Below, one piece after another: positions 1 through 9,982 of a DNA stretch of 64,000 nt (the stretch's first letter is position 1; each line of letters opens with the position of its first letter). The notes beneath the pieces were generated by a model, which searched no databases, was not told the origin of the DNA, and saw nothing but the letters and a program-made list of their open reading frames with translations. The translations under genes and the position numbers were made by a program. The DNA comes from Coemansia sp. RSA 487 (Eukaryota; Kickxellomycota; Kickxellomycetes; Kickxellales; Kickxellaceae): assembly GCA_027577595.1 (NCBI GenBank), contig JANBRJ010000015.1:1-64000 (forward strand), read 5' to 3'.

Positions 1-67
1 TCCACAACCAGTGGTTGCCCCAACCCATCTGTATGGAAATCAGCCCTGCATATGACAACACACTAGC

Positions 68-430
68 GTGACAACCACAAACAACCACAAACATACAGCA
101 GATACTTTCCAAACCCTACTAGATCTACATGATAAACTTTTAATGAAAAATCAGCTACCCACCCTAAGCAAAAACACACTCCTTTTATACCACATTCAAG
201 AAAAAAAAACCAGATTTCATATTAACTACGAAATATTCAGTGAGCAGACTAGGTTTACTCTACAAACCCTCCAAGAAAATAAGGTATACCAAGTGTACAA
301 AGATAATATATCAGCTATAAACCATTCTATATACACAAGAACAAAGGTTACTTTCATAACAATTCTTCAACGTTTTCAAGCTCATAACAGGTTTCCAGGC
401 AGAACTAAAGTTCCCTATTTATTTCACTAG
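68..430 (+). CDS. Unassigned AT-rich open frame, possible 3' exon
   Basis: I do not recognise this protein. The frame is open for 120 codons, but its first codon is GTG and the first in-frame ATG is at 143, so if it is coding it is more likely a terminal exon or a fragment than a whole gene. The product is rich in Thr, Asn, Lys and Leu, with no membrane segment and no motif I know. The DNA is clearly more AT-rich than the metabolic genes of this window. All three forward frames are open from base 1 to about 55-70, so the end of another coding region may also lie at the window edge. It may equally be non-coding. Confidence 0.22.
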   Translation: MTTTNNHKHTADTFQTLLDLHDKLLMKNQLPTLSKNTLLLYHIQEKKTRFHINYEIFSEQTRFTLQTLQENKVYQVYKDNISAINHSIYTRTKVTFITILQRFQAHNRFPGRTKVPYLFH

Positions 431-757
431 AAATCATGGCCTTTAGTAGCTACAAACATTATTTAAAACTGGTATGATAATTGGGAGGCATATACTATAT
501 GCCTCCTGACAATATGATTAACTATAATGAAAAGGAACATTCAAATGAAAATGAAAAGCGAGGCAACAGCTGTAGCCAGAGAGCTGTGAGTTTAGCTCCA
601 ATGACACTGATCACTGCCAAATTGAGTCAACTGACGCATAATGACACACAATCACGTGTAAGGGTCTGAGCCAATGAATGCGATGCACATGCCTTGATCG
701 ATCATGGCAGATTAAATTATTGCATAGTCTCTAGACATTGCCAAAGAACCTTGTATG
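431..757. other. Gene-free stretch
   Basis: AT-rich DNA between the open frame at 68-430 and the stop codon of the PTPS gene. Only short frames are present and I see no RNA gene or repeat. It probably holds the 3' flank of the minus-strand PTPS gene. Confidence 0.5.
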
Positions 758-1210
758 TCAAACGGTGCACTTCTCGATGTCCTCGTCAGTCAAGCCTTCT
801 CCTGCAAACGAAACACTTATTTTCGATGTTTCCCATAGATCAATCTTGTGTAGAAGCCCCGCAGGCATTACCTGGCTCAGTCGGATCCAAATAAATACTG
901 CTAGGTTTTCGCATGTGCTGGGCCGATCGTTAAAGTAGGCAACGTCTTTGTCGATGTTGCGGTGGTCAAGGATATCGAGGACTCTGGTGTTGACCCAGTC
1001 CTTGAGCATCTGTGCATTGATAACCATCCCGGTCTTGCTGTCAATAGGTCCGCTCACAGTGACTACAAGGTCATAGTTGTGCCCGTGCCCGTTATGGTGG
1101 TTACACTTGCCATAAAACTTGACATTCTCCTCTGCACTGAGATGCGAGTTGTTCAGACGGTGTGCTGCCGAAAAATGCTCGTTGAGCGATAAATGGACTA
1201 TATGCGGCAT
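758..1210 (-). CDS. 6-pyruvoyl-tetrahydropterin synthase (PTPS)
   Basis: This enzyme converts 7,8-dihydroneopterin triphosphate to 6-pyruvoyl-tetrahydropterin, the second step of tetrahydrobiopterin synthesis. With the ATG at 1210 the product is 150 residues, the normal family size; a frame of 31 further codons runs upstream but adds a non-conserved hydrophobic stretch. The zinc-binding histidines are visible as H17 in EHFSAAHRL and H42 and H44 in CNHHNGHGHNY, and C36 of the same motif is the expected catalytic cysteine. The C-terminal half has the conserved LDHRNID segment and an ETSKISVSF-type ending. No intron is needed. The gene stands alone with SOF1 about 700 bp upstream on the same strand. 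Confidence 0.93.
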   Translation of the reverse strand: MPHIVHLSLNEHFSAAHRLNNSHLSAEENVKFYGKCNHHNGHGHNYDLVVTVSGPIDSKTGMVINAQMLKDWVNTRVLDILDHRNIDKDVAYFNDRPSTCENLAVFIWIRLSQVMPAGLLHKIDLWETSKISVSFAGEGLTDEDIEKCTV

Positions 1211-1913
1211 CGGCAAGGTCGGTGTTGTTCTTATCAAGAAAAAAGCTGCAAGGACGAATGAAACAGGAAACAGATATCTGGGTATATTAACGTGCAATAA
1301 CAACAGAGCAATGCAGCTGCAAAATAAAATTAATGTGTAAAGCAGAGTAAAGAAAGAGTTTTTCTTTCAAGCTCATGGGAAAACAGCTTCATCAGTGCCA
1401 ATGTGTGTTTGTGTTTGTGCGGCTTTTTCCCACTTTTGAGTGAATGTACGACCGCTTTATAAAAGTTGTGCTTTTCTTTGCTCAAAGCCGCAAGGGAAGC
1501 CTCAAACCAGATCTCAGTACTTTAATTAAATTACGCTACTCGTCTAAACATTCCGAAGAAGTGCTCTCAGCGACAAGTACGTTTCCAAGTACCATTGTTT
1601 TGAAATATTGAGAGTAGGTACTGTAGCCTCCCACGATAATCGATTTGTTTTTGGTAAATGTGGCAATCCTTTATCCAAAAGAAAACATTGCAAAGATCCA
1701 AAATGCTCTGCTTCATGTGTGTCACGATTAGACCTGTACATAATGCGCACATATGCAGTGTTTACCGTACTACATGCAAATGTTGGTTGGCAGCAGTTTT
1801 GTAATCTATCGGGCTTGTGCCAGTGGTTGGTCGGAATTCAACAGACAATAAAACGAAACAAAAATATATTAAACATCGAAAAAGAGCAATGTAAGCATGT
1901 CAAAGAAGGGCTG
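1211..1913. other. Gene-free stretch between PTPS and SOF1
   Basis: This interval holds the promoter of PTPS and the 3' flank of SOF1, both on the minus strand. A forward frame of 122 codons (1608-1976) crosses it but runs into the SOF1 coding region antisense and resembles nothing known. I see no RNA gene. Confidence 0.5.
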
Positions 1914-3408
1914 CTATTTGTTAGTAACCCCGATAATAGCCTTTCTGCGTTCTGGCACACGCGGCTTGATGTTTGATTTAGCATGCTTGCGCTCGTTCTC
2001 TTCCTTCCTTTTGCGCGACTGCAGCATGATTTGCTTGGTCTGTGACGCCTTTTTAATGACAGCTGGGATGTTGCGCTGACGAAGAACTTTTTGAACTTCG
2101 GGAACAAACTTGTAACGGTCCTTTAGCTTCTCTGCATATTCGATGGACGCCCGCTCGCGGTTGGATTTGATACCCACTCGCTCGGAAGCCCGAGCACGCC
2201 ACAGACGCAGGTTGCTGTCGTCACTTCCGGAAAGAACGTATTTGTTATCCTGGGTGTATTTCACACAAAACACGCGCTGCATACGCTTTGTGTGATAAAT
2301 GTCACGAGAATGCGCTTTGTTGACATCCCACAGGCGGATCGAGCGATCGTAGCTTCCGCTTACCAGATCCTGTCCAGTGGGCGAGTAGTCCACATCCATA
2401 ACAGCAGAAACGTGGTTGCGAAGAACGCTGGCAGCGTGGTCCATTCGCCGCATATCGAATATATAGACGTTATGATCCTCGTTGGCGGTGGCAAACGTGA
2501 ATGCCTCCATCGGGTTCCACGCGATAGCGTTTGTGCTTAGTGTCATCACCAGCTTGGACAGTGGCGAGTTTGTGCGCAGATCGTAAAGAATGACTGATCG
2601 GTCAGTCCCACAGCTCGCAAGCACGTTAACTTCAGTCTGGTTCATGCGTACTGTGTTGATCGTATCTGCGCCCCAAGAAAGATTGGCAATAGGCTCAGAG
2701 CGGTCCACATCCCAAACTTCAACAAGCGAAGAGCAAGTCGCGAAAAGGGGACGGCTGCGGTGGTGATCAATCCCGCTGAATGGTTGCTTTCCGCTATACG
2801 TTGCAATGGTTTCTGGCGTAACTCCATCTCTAGCAACCGCGCTCTCGCTGCGGCTCCAAATCTTGGCAAGCTTGTCCGCACCGACGGACAAAAATCGGTC
2901 CGATTCGCCACCAGGAACATTGCATACACCCTTTACAATTCCTCGATGAGCTTCTGGCGCCCGCCAAACTGTCTGCTGGCTTGACAGCGACCACATGCGC
3001 AGCTCTCCATCACCGCTGCCAGTTATAATAGAGTCAAGATCCCATGGATTCTTGGCCATGGAGTATATTCCATCAATGTGTCCGCTCATACTCGCAATAA
3101 AGGGCTTTGAAAACATGCGCTCGAGCTTTGCAGAGTTAAGAGCACGCTTGTATTCGCGTGCACGCTCAAGCGGATGCAGTTCTGGGTCTACATTCCTGGG
3201 CAGACGCTGGATATCGCTTTTCGTTTCGCGTGTGTAATCCGCGGTGCTCCTCGACAATGCCTTAACCTTCTATATGTATGTGTGTACCAATAGTGCTTCA
3301 TTTATTAGCTGGGCGAACAAACAATTTTAGCAAGTTGCTAATTGATACGTCTGTTTGTATTCTTCAAATAGAAATGTAGTATACAACATGCAATGCGAAA
3401 CCTACCAT
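1914..3408 (-). CDS. SOF1: SOF1/DCAF13 WD40 protein of the SSU processome
   Basis: Sof1 is a U3 snoRNP-associated WD40 protein of the nucleolar small-subunit processome, needed for 18S rRNA maturation. The N-terminus (SRSTADY, RNVDPELHP, AREYKRALN) and the basic C-terminal tail (KRKEENERKHAKSNIK) are typical of the family, with about seven WD repeats between. The long exon has no suitable ATG. The conserved start MKVKALSRS is recovered by splicing an exon that is only the ATG (3406-3408) through an intron from 3405 (GTAGGT) to 3270 (TAG) onto AAG at 3269. The product is 452 residues; yeast and human forms are 489 and 445. It is transcribed divergently from NOC2, another ribosome-assembly gene. 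Confidence 0.95.
3270..3405 (-). other. SOF1 intron 1, directly after the start codon
   Basis: 136-bp intron with GTAGGT donor and TATAG acceptor that separates the ATG from codon 2. It is required to recover the conserved N-terminus of Sof1 and leaves an in-frame 3-base coding part in exon 1. Confidence 0.88.
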
Positions 3409-3772
3409 TTTCACCGTAGCTGCGAATAAAGCGAAATTATAATATGTCTATAGCTTGAAGAAAGTTAAAAAGAAATGCAATTTAAATTTAAGCAAGGTAA
3501 AGTAACTTTTTTTTTTTCACCTGTGCCAAAATGGCAGTAGATTACAAGGTGTGGATTATATCAACCAATCAAGCGGATCAATAATTTCAAACAGTGGCAT
3601 GATTAGCCATAAAAATATTTTTTTTTCAAGAAAAAGGAAGCCTTTTTCTTTTGTTAAGACCCACTGTTGTATTCTGTTCTGCTTGTGTGCTTTTCCTATT
3701 TTGTTGACTATCCTTTTCATTTAGCTGTTCTACCTTGTCTATTAGAAATAGTGACACACAGTATATACTACC
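3409..3772. promoter_or_regulatory. Bidirectional promoter between SOF1 and NOC2
   Basis: These 364 bp separate two divergent nucleolar ribosome-assembly genes. The stretch is AT-rich and contains two long T tracts (about 3507-3519 and 3617-3627), a CCAATCA box near 3565, and an A/T-rich element near 3610 that only loosely resembles the yeast RRPE motif. I cannot locate start sites. Shared control of the pair is inferred from the arrangement and the common function of the two genes. Confidence 0.6.
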
Positions 3773-5923
3773 ATGGGCAAAGTCAAGAAGACTACGAGAA
3801 AGTTCAACCAAAAGCACTTGAAAAACGAGCTGGAGCGCCGTAGCAAGAACAAAAAGTCCCAGGAACTTATCAAGAAGCGCGAACTCAAGAAGAACAGGCG
3901 TTCGGGGAATAGTGGGTCGGATGGAGAAGAGGAGGGATTTACAGGCATCGAAGAGGTCGATGATCTGACAGGGTTTGCAGAGTCCACACTGGACGGTGCG
4001 GATGCGGATATGAGCAAGTTTGTCGAGTCCGATCCTGAGGACGGGGGCGATAGCGAGGGCTCTACCGATAGCGAAGATGTTGCAGCTCTTCTTGGCGACG
4101 ATATTGATGACAGTGACGATGAGAATTATGACAACGTATCCAGCAGAAGCAATGGGAGTGATGATGACGACGATACGGGTTCCGAATTCGACGACGAAGA
4201 TGTATTCAAGAAAGACCTTGAGGCCATGAAGAGTAAGGACCCAGAGTTTTTCGAATTTATGAAGAAGAATGATCCCAATTCGCTGAAGATACTCGAACAG
4301 AGCAGTGGCGAAGAGGATGAGGAGGACGAGGAGGACGAATCGCAAGAAAGCGAGCCTGAAGACCAGGACGTGGAGATGGTGGATGGCACTAAGGCGCCTG
4401 TAAAACTCGCAGGTACGCTTGTCACTGTTGGCATGTTGGGCGAATGGGAGAAGGAAATCAAGAAGAACCACTCCATTAAGGCCCTCAAACAGCTCCTGCT
4501 TGCCTTCTACTCGGCATCGCATATGGAGAGTGAGAGCTCCAAATCAGCTAATTCTGTGTATCGCATCGAAGGAATGAAGATATTCAACAAAACAGTCAGC
4601 ACATCAATCCGCGTGGCACCTGCAGCCTTTGGTCGCCTTGCACCCGTAGTCAACGGCAAGGTGAGCAAAAAAGTGAGCAAAAAGTGGAACGTTGTGCAGG
4701 CGCTTATCAAGTCGTATCTCACGAGTCTCTTGGAGCTGCTCAAGCAAATGAGCGATCCGACTATGATCCAGTATTTGATCAAGGAAGCTGAGCGCATGGT
4801 GCCGTACATTGCATGCTTTGTGCGCTACACGCGGAACTTTGTGAAGGAGCTCTTGCGTCTTTTCGGATCTCCTGCGGTCGATGATGGCGTGCGCATTCTT
4901 GTCTTGCTGTCACTGCGGCAGCTAGTATTCTTGGCACCGTCCGAGGTCACAGACATTGCGCTCAAGGGGATATACCTGACGTATGTGCGCCATAGTAACG
5001 TCAAAAATATATCCTCGCTGACCACAATCCAGCTTATGCGGAACTGCGGCGTCGAGTTGTATGGAACAAATGCAAAGGCAAGCTACCAGCACGCGTTTGT
5101 ATACATCCGTCAGCTAGCCATACATCTTCGCAACTCGATGCAGCTGCGTAGCAAGGAGTCCTTCCGCGCCATCTACAACTGGCAGTTCATCAACAGCCTC
5201 AACTTCTGGACTGAAGTTCTGTCAACATACTGCGGCGAGCGTGCTGAAGAGAAGCCTGACCTCTGCGCAACGCTTGAATCGCTCGTCTACCCTCTTACGC
5301 AGATTATCTTGGGTGTTGTGCGCCTGGTGCCTACGGCAAAGTATTTCCCATTGCGCATTCACTGCCTCAACCAGCTTCTGCGGATCTCCTCAGCAACCGG
5401 AATATACATCCCGTTGCTCCCGATGATAATCGAGGTCCTGGAGTCGCCCGAATTCTTGAGCAGGCGCCCCATTAAGAGCACTTTGAAGCCGTTGATGATC
5501 GAGTCTCATCTGAAGGTCCCCAAGGAGTACGAGCACACACGCGTGTATCTTGAAGTTATTCTTGAGAATGTCTTTGGGCTGCTTGCAGATGCGTTTGCCT
5601 CGCAGTCTGTGCGCATCGCCTTCCCCGAGTGGGCTGTTCCAGCCATTCTTCAGCTGCGTCGGTGGAGGAAGCGCGTGGGCGGTTCGTGGGCTCGGTTCTC
5701 GAAGCAATTGCAGGGGTTGCTAGAGAAGATCGACCAGACATCTCTCCTGGTCCAGCAAAAGAGGAGCAAGGTTGATTATGCCCCCTCGAATCTTTCAGGC
5801 GCAAATCAGTTCATGCAAGATACATCTCCAGAGCGAACACCGATTGGCGTATATGCTGCTTCTTTGCGCAAGATCCGCGCACAGCAGCGTGCTACTTTGG
5901 TCGAAGCCGAGGTGGAGAACTAG
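3773..5923 (+). CDS. NOC2: Nucleolar complex protein 2 (NOC2)
   Basis: Noc2 pairs with Noc1 and then Noc3 to carry pre-60S particles from the nucleolus to the nucleoplasm. The product has 716 residues, close to yeast Noc2 (710). The first 45 residues are Lys/Arg-rich (MGKVKKTTRKFNQKH). Several long Asp/Glu/Ser-rich acidic blocks follow to about residue 205, including a segment that resembles the family's DPEFFEFMKKNDPNSL motif. The remaining 500 residues form the helical Noc2 domain, with IYNWQFINSLNFW and FPLRIHCLNQLL. No intron is needed and the start ATG has an ACC context. It is divergent from SOF1 and convergent with LSM1. Confidence 0.96.
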   Translation: MGKVKKTTRKFNQKHLKNELERRSKNKKSQELIKKRELKKNRRSGNSGSDGEEEGFTGIEEVDDLTGFAESTLDGADADMSKFVESDPEDGGDSEGSTDSEDVAALLGDDIDDSDDENYDNVSSRSNGSDDDDDTGSEFDDEDVFKKDLEAMKSKDPEFFEFMKKNDPNSLKILEQSSGEEDEEDEEDESQESEPEDQDVEMVDGTKAPVKLAGTLVTVGMLGEWEKEIKKNHSIKALKQLLLAFYSASHMESESSKSANSVYRIEGMKIFNKTVSTSIRVAPAAFGRLAPVVNGKVSKKVSKKWNVVQALIKSYLTSLLELLKQMSDPTMIQYLIKEAERMVPYIACFVRYTRNFVKELLRLFGSPAVDDGVRILVLLSLRQLVFLAPSEVTDIALKGIYLTYVRHSNVKNISSLTTIQLMRNCGVELYGTNAKASYQHAFVYIRQLAIHLRNSMQLRSKESFRAIYNWQFINSLNFWTEVLSTYCGERAEEKPDLCATLESLVYPLTQIILGVVRLVPTAKYFPLRIHCLNQLLRISSATGIYIPLLPMIIEVLESPEFLSRRPIKSTLKPLMIESHLKVPKEYEHTRVYLEVILENVFGLLADAFASQSVRIAFPEWAVPAILQLRRWRKRVGGSWARFSKQLQGLLEKIDQTSLLVQQKRSKVDYAPSNLSGANQFMQDTSPERTPIGVYAASLRKIRAQQRATLVEAEVEN

Positions 5924-6154
5924 GTTGGTCCAACACAGTTCAATGGAATGCACACCGGACTAGTGACTTTTTTTTTACAGAAGTTTGAAGAAGCAATACG
6001 TATTTTCCTGTTTTCTATTTTGAGCCTGTGGATTTTTATAAATTTCTTCCTTATTCTTCACAACAACGTAGCTATAATACGTCCGTTGACACCCGCGTGT
6101 ATTACATAAAATTGGTAGATTTCCTGCCAATCAGTAGAATATAAGTGTTATTGC

Positions 6155-6565
6155 TTAATACAAGTCATTATCAGCAAAGTCGACACTGAACCCCTGTTTG
6201 CGCAAAAGATTGTACCGGAGTTTGTCCTTGCGCGCTTTTTCCTCGGCTTCTTCGCGCTGCATTTGCAGGATATCTTCGATCGGGAGCTGACGCAAAGGGA
6301 GTGTGTCTTCTATCTCGCCATCTATTTCGCCTAATAATACGACATTCTCGCCGCGTATAATAAACACACCTCGCTCAATGTCGCCGTATGCATCGCCGAC
6401 ATAAATCCGTTCTAAGCTGTCCTGAAGGACAAGGTTGGCAAATTGGTCGTATGAGCGCAGAATGCCAATGATTTTCCGCCCGTCGCGCAAAACGACAAGA
6501 AGCTTCCTGTCGAGTGAATCAACAAGACTCTCTGCTGTGGTAAAGAATTGTGGCGTAAATGACAT
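6155..6565 (-). CDS. LSM1: U6 snRNA-associated Sm-like protein LSm1
   Basis: LSm1 is the subunit that defines the cytoplasmic LSm1-7 ring, which binds deadenylated mRNA 3' ends with Pat1 and promotes decapping in P-bodies. The 136 residues show the Sm1 motif (LVVLRDGRKIIGILRSYDQF then NLVLQD), the Sm2 motif (GVFIIRGENVVLLGEID) and the C-terminal helix (REEAEEKARKDKLRYNLLRKQG) that sets LSm1 apart from the Sm proteins and from LSm8. No intron is required. It is convergent with NOC2, with 231 bp between the stop codons. Confidence 0.96.
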   Translation of the reverse strand: MSFTPQFFTTAESLVDSLDRKLLVVLRDGRKIIGILRSYDQFANLVLQDSLERIYVGDAYGDIERGVFIIRGENVVLLGEIDGEIEDTLPLRQLPIEDILQMQREEAEEKARKDKLRYNLLRKQGFSVDFADNDLY

Positions 6566-8005
6566 TCTTTTTAGACAATATTTATATGTTGTTTTTGGTA
6601 TATGTGAAAAATAAAAAAGAGTAAAGAAAAATGTGGTTTACAAGATTTAACAGCGTAACAAGCATGCGTGATTTAACGAGGATCCATCACATCACTCAAC
6701 TAAGAGCCACTGGCCCAATGAGTAATTTGATATAGCAGCGATTACGGGATCCGCCCACGTGTGTAAAATTTGCTGTTGTTTCATTTCAATAACCATTACA
6801 AAAAATTACAAAGGGAGAGAAAGCCGTCTTGAACGCATATTGGTAAAAAACGTGCATATTTTAGATCAAGTGGGAAGAAGCGGCGATGCTTTGTGTGAGG
6901 AGTCGCTGTGGTTGAAGAAATGGTAGTTGTGTGTATAGAACAGCAGCGATGAGCGTAAGTAAATAATAATAGAAACAAGATACAGTTTATAGAATTAATA
7001 CTTTGCAAACACTGAATAAAACCAAAGAAAAAACAGCATTAAATATCAATAAAAACTTGCCTGGGGTAAACATCATAAAGGAGCAACCAGAGCTCTTGCT
7101 TGGAGCAGCCAGACGCTGCCCTGCGAGATGTGTATTCGGAGAAGGAGGGAGCTCGATGCATGGCATGTGTTGTGTGCGTTTCTGTGTCTTTATACCATGG
7201 ACAGCACAAAATAGTAACTGCAAAAATCGGAAAATGGCAAATGTTTATCTTTTTCGTTTACTTATTTTATATTGGAACTTTGACGCGTGGACATAATGAA
7301 AATGTCCAGGATATTCTACCAATGCAGCAGCAAAAGTAGTGAGAATGGTTGCTTAGCAATTAAACAAGTATATTTGCCACCAGCTTTTACTTGTATGCTG
7401 TAGGCTTTGTTACATCCACTCTACAAGAAAATGGCGTTGGTCATGCTAGTTCCTGGTGAGCATCATCTGGTGGCGATGGTGCTGGCTAAAGAACTGGTGA
7501 GGGCCAATGCAATGCAAGCAATAATATTTTTGATATATAGATTCCCACTTCAGTAGTTCTTAATAGACCAAGTAGAAAATAAACCTAAAGCTATCAAGGA
7601 AACATCGTCGATTTTCAAGCCATACTGCGTTGTGGATATGGCTTAAAGCAGCTACACATGATTAAAACCACTTAATATTTTTGTAGTGCTTGGTAAATAT
7701 GAAAAATCAATCCACAATTCTTGCTTTGTTTCACACCAAGACAAGGATTTAGGCTACAGAATGAGATGGATGTTGCTCATATACTTTGCTCTGTGTTAAA
7801 AGTCTAGGGCAATTCTTTTCAATATCACGTGTGTTCGGCCCAATGTTTTGTACAATCACAATATCCGCGTACTTTACAGAATGTTTTGTGGTGGTGATGC
7901 CACGCGATCGGAGAGAGCAGCTTTTACTAAACCCGAATATAGACATCGTTAACTTATAATCCGCATACACGTTGTTGATATCTGCATTTCTTTGAGCTAA
8001 GCGCA
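6566..8005. other. Gene-free stretch, 1.4 kb
   Basis: This holds the promoter of LSM1 at its left end and that of the FAM133-like gene at its right end. Frames of 60-97 codons at 6796-7339 overlap on both strands, are of low complexity and match nothing I know. No tRNA or other RNA gene is evident. Confidence 0.45.
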
Positions 8006-8485
8006 ATGGATGGTCCTTCAATTCGCGACTACATAGATGCCCGAAAAAAGTCAGGGATGTCATGGGATGAATTTCGTGCGCTGAAAGATAAGAACAAAGG
8101 AGGCGGAGTTTCAGATAGCGATATGGTTGCATGGAGAAAGCAGCTTGATGCTGAGCGCGAGAGAAAGCTCAATAGGGGCAGTGTTGCTGAAAGCGCACAA
8201 AAACACGAGCGGAAAAAAAAGTCAAGCAGAAAGCCCCACGAGAATTCGGCAAGAGAAAAGCACCTAGAAGATCGGGCAAAAAGGCATAGATCAGATAGAC
8301 ATGGAAGGGATGACAACGAACATCGGCGCTCTCGTCGCCATGAACATGACAAAGACAGAAGCAGACACAGACACAGAGATGTTTCTAGCGACCGTGCCGA
8401 AACCAGCCACAGACGACGAAGCAAATCGCCTGCATCAAGAAAAGAACGTCGAAAAGATCGAGACGAGTCCATGAACCGCTGTTGA
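8006..8485 (+). CDS. FAM133-like basic Arg/Ser/Lys-rich nuclear protein
   Basis: A 159-residue protein in two parts. Residues 1-57 are an ordered head (GPSIRDYIDARKKSGMSWDE then AWRKQLDAERERKL) whose pattern matches the head of FAM133 proteins, where GPTIQDYL is followed by W-E-E and W-K-K-E-L-E-K motifs. Residues 60-159 are an Arg/His/Lys/Ser-rich tail with SR-like and RHR repeats, typical of spliceosome-associated proteins in nuclear speckles. A role in pre-mRNA splicing is inferred from composition only. The start ATG follows an A-rich leader. The match is short, so another SR-rich protein family is possible. Confidence 0.7.
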   Translation: MDGPSIRDYIDARKKSGMSWDEFRALKDKNKGGGVSDSDMVAWRKQLDAERERKLNRGSVAESAQKHERKKKSSRKPHENSAREKHLEDRAKRHRSDRHGRDDNEHRRSRRHEHDKDRSRHRHRDVSSDRAETSHRRRSKSPASRKERRKDRDESMNRC

Positions 8486-9982
8486 ATGGCTTTGTCCATT
8501 ATCAACTATTTGTAATAATTCAATACATTTTTGAAGCTATATCGGCGGGATCCCCCATGGCATGGAACGTAAAAGACATCCTATTTAAATGGAAGCGTGT
8601 ATTAGAGAGTCTGTTTAATTAAGACACTTTGGGGGGCTTCTTTGTCTGCAGTAAATAAAACCAAAGCAGCACTAGAGATGCTTTTGGAAACAAGTGGATT
8701 TTGCGCAAGTCGTGTGAAGAAGTATAAATGCACAACATATTTCTAGAACACACGCTATAAAATTGCTCTTTTTGAAGTTTCCCAAATACGGGAATCCGTA
8801 ATAGCATTTTGATCCCTTGTGACCTTGAAGAAAAACAGAAGAATCCAGAACTGGTCAATTCGCAGAACGGCAAATTATCGTGATAAATATGCTACCCGTT
8901 TGTCTTCTCTGTTCAGCCCAAAGATAAGGAAGCAGGATGTGATGCATCACCAGGTCTGTTTGCGCCAAAGATAGGAGAATTAAACAAGATTACGGCTGTC
9001 AGTACACACACTGGCCTCTTTTGGAATAAAAATACATGTTCCGTCCTTGGGTCATCTGGACAGTCTGTGCACATTTTCCAGAAAATGGCTTATCTATTGA
9101 GATTGGCAAGTGTCTTTGGTCTTATCTCTGCAGAGTCTTGCTCTTGCTTTTTCTTGGTTTACCAGCACCAGAACACAAGCACCGTTTCAAGCGTGACGAA
9201 GGATAAAGAAGCGGCGGTGGTGGTATCGCCCAATTCTAAGCCTTTCTGCCAAAAGCAGGCTATTGTAGTTAATAGCAATTAAGCCTCCTTCAGCCTCCAG
9301 GGCTAATTTGGCAAAAGTATGCCAGATAAGAGGAAGCCAGCCACTCTCTGTGAGCCAGGCGCGAGATACACGCACCAATCCTACAGTGGAATGTTCTGTG
9401 CAAAATACGAGAAAGCAAGAGAGCGCGTGCCCGCCTTCGTTTTACCAAATTTGCACTGGCTGTTATCTCCACCACCAGTCCCAGGATCTGGGCAGGGCAA
9501 AAAAGGCGGCGAATTGCGTATTTTGCCGCATGAACAAGAGGGGCTGTGCGGCTCGCGGGATTCGAGGATCGTCTCAATGGAACCGTCTGGTTGGTGGGGG
9601 GTGTCTGGCTCAATGCTTTATATTTTAAGATTAAAGACACGCGGTGAGAGGAGAGGAAGGGGAATAAGTTAGCCAACCAGGTTCAGCGGCGGTGGCTGCA
9701 GAGGCTTTTGCTTGCAATTGTTAGGAACAGCGAAAAGGAGTTGTGATCAAGGCTTTGTGGCTATAAAACGGCAGGTGTTCTCCCTCTCCCCTTCCACCAT
9801 CCAGATTTTCGATTTTGACTCTTCATCTTTTTTTTTGTTCCCAATCCCTCTCTTCCTTCTCTCTTCTCGCATCTATGCGATAAAGCTTGTATCAATAGCA
9901 AACATAATCTGTCCTTCTCTCTCGCCACCGCGAACAAGCCGGATATTCTAATAGCACCCTTCTCTAGTTTAGACGACTGAAA
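8486..9982. other. Gene-free stretch and ACS promoter
   Basis: About 1.5 kb without a supported gene. The right end is the acetyl-CoA synthetase promoter: TATAAAA at 9762-9768, a CT-rich tract after it and an A-rich context at the ATG. Overlapping frames of up to 128 codons at 9187-9676 lie on both strands, match nothing known and are probably chance. A 65-codon frame from 9085 has a hydrophobic start but no other support. Confidence 0.5.
9762..9768 (+). promoter_or_regulatory. TATA box of acetyl-CoA synthetase
   Basis: TATAAAA 221 bp upstream of the ACS start codon, followed by a pyrimidine-rich leader. The spacing is like that seen for AdoMet synthetase in this window (205 bp). Confidence 0.6.

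Noticed and set aside
1608-1976. A 122-codon forward frame between PTPS and SOF1
   Set aside because: Part of it is antisense to the SOF1 C-terminus and the rest has no homology or codon bias.
3626-4522. A 298-codon minus-strand frame, hydrophobic, opposite the start of NOC2
   Set aside because: It is the reverse complement of the acidic GAN/GAR codons of NOC2, which read as Leu, Ile, Val and Phe. No conserved sequence supports it.
9187-9676. Overlapping frames of up to 128 codons upstream of acetyl-CoA synthetase
   Set aside because: They overlap in several frames on both strands, resemble no known protein and lie in the likely promoter.
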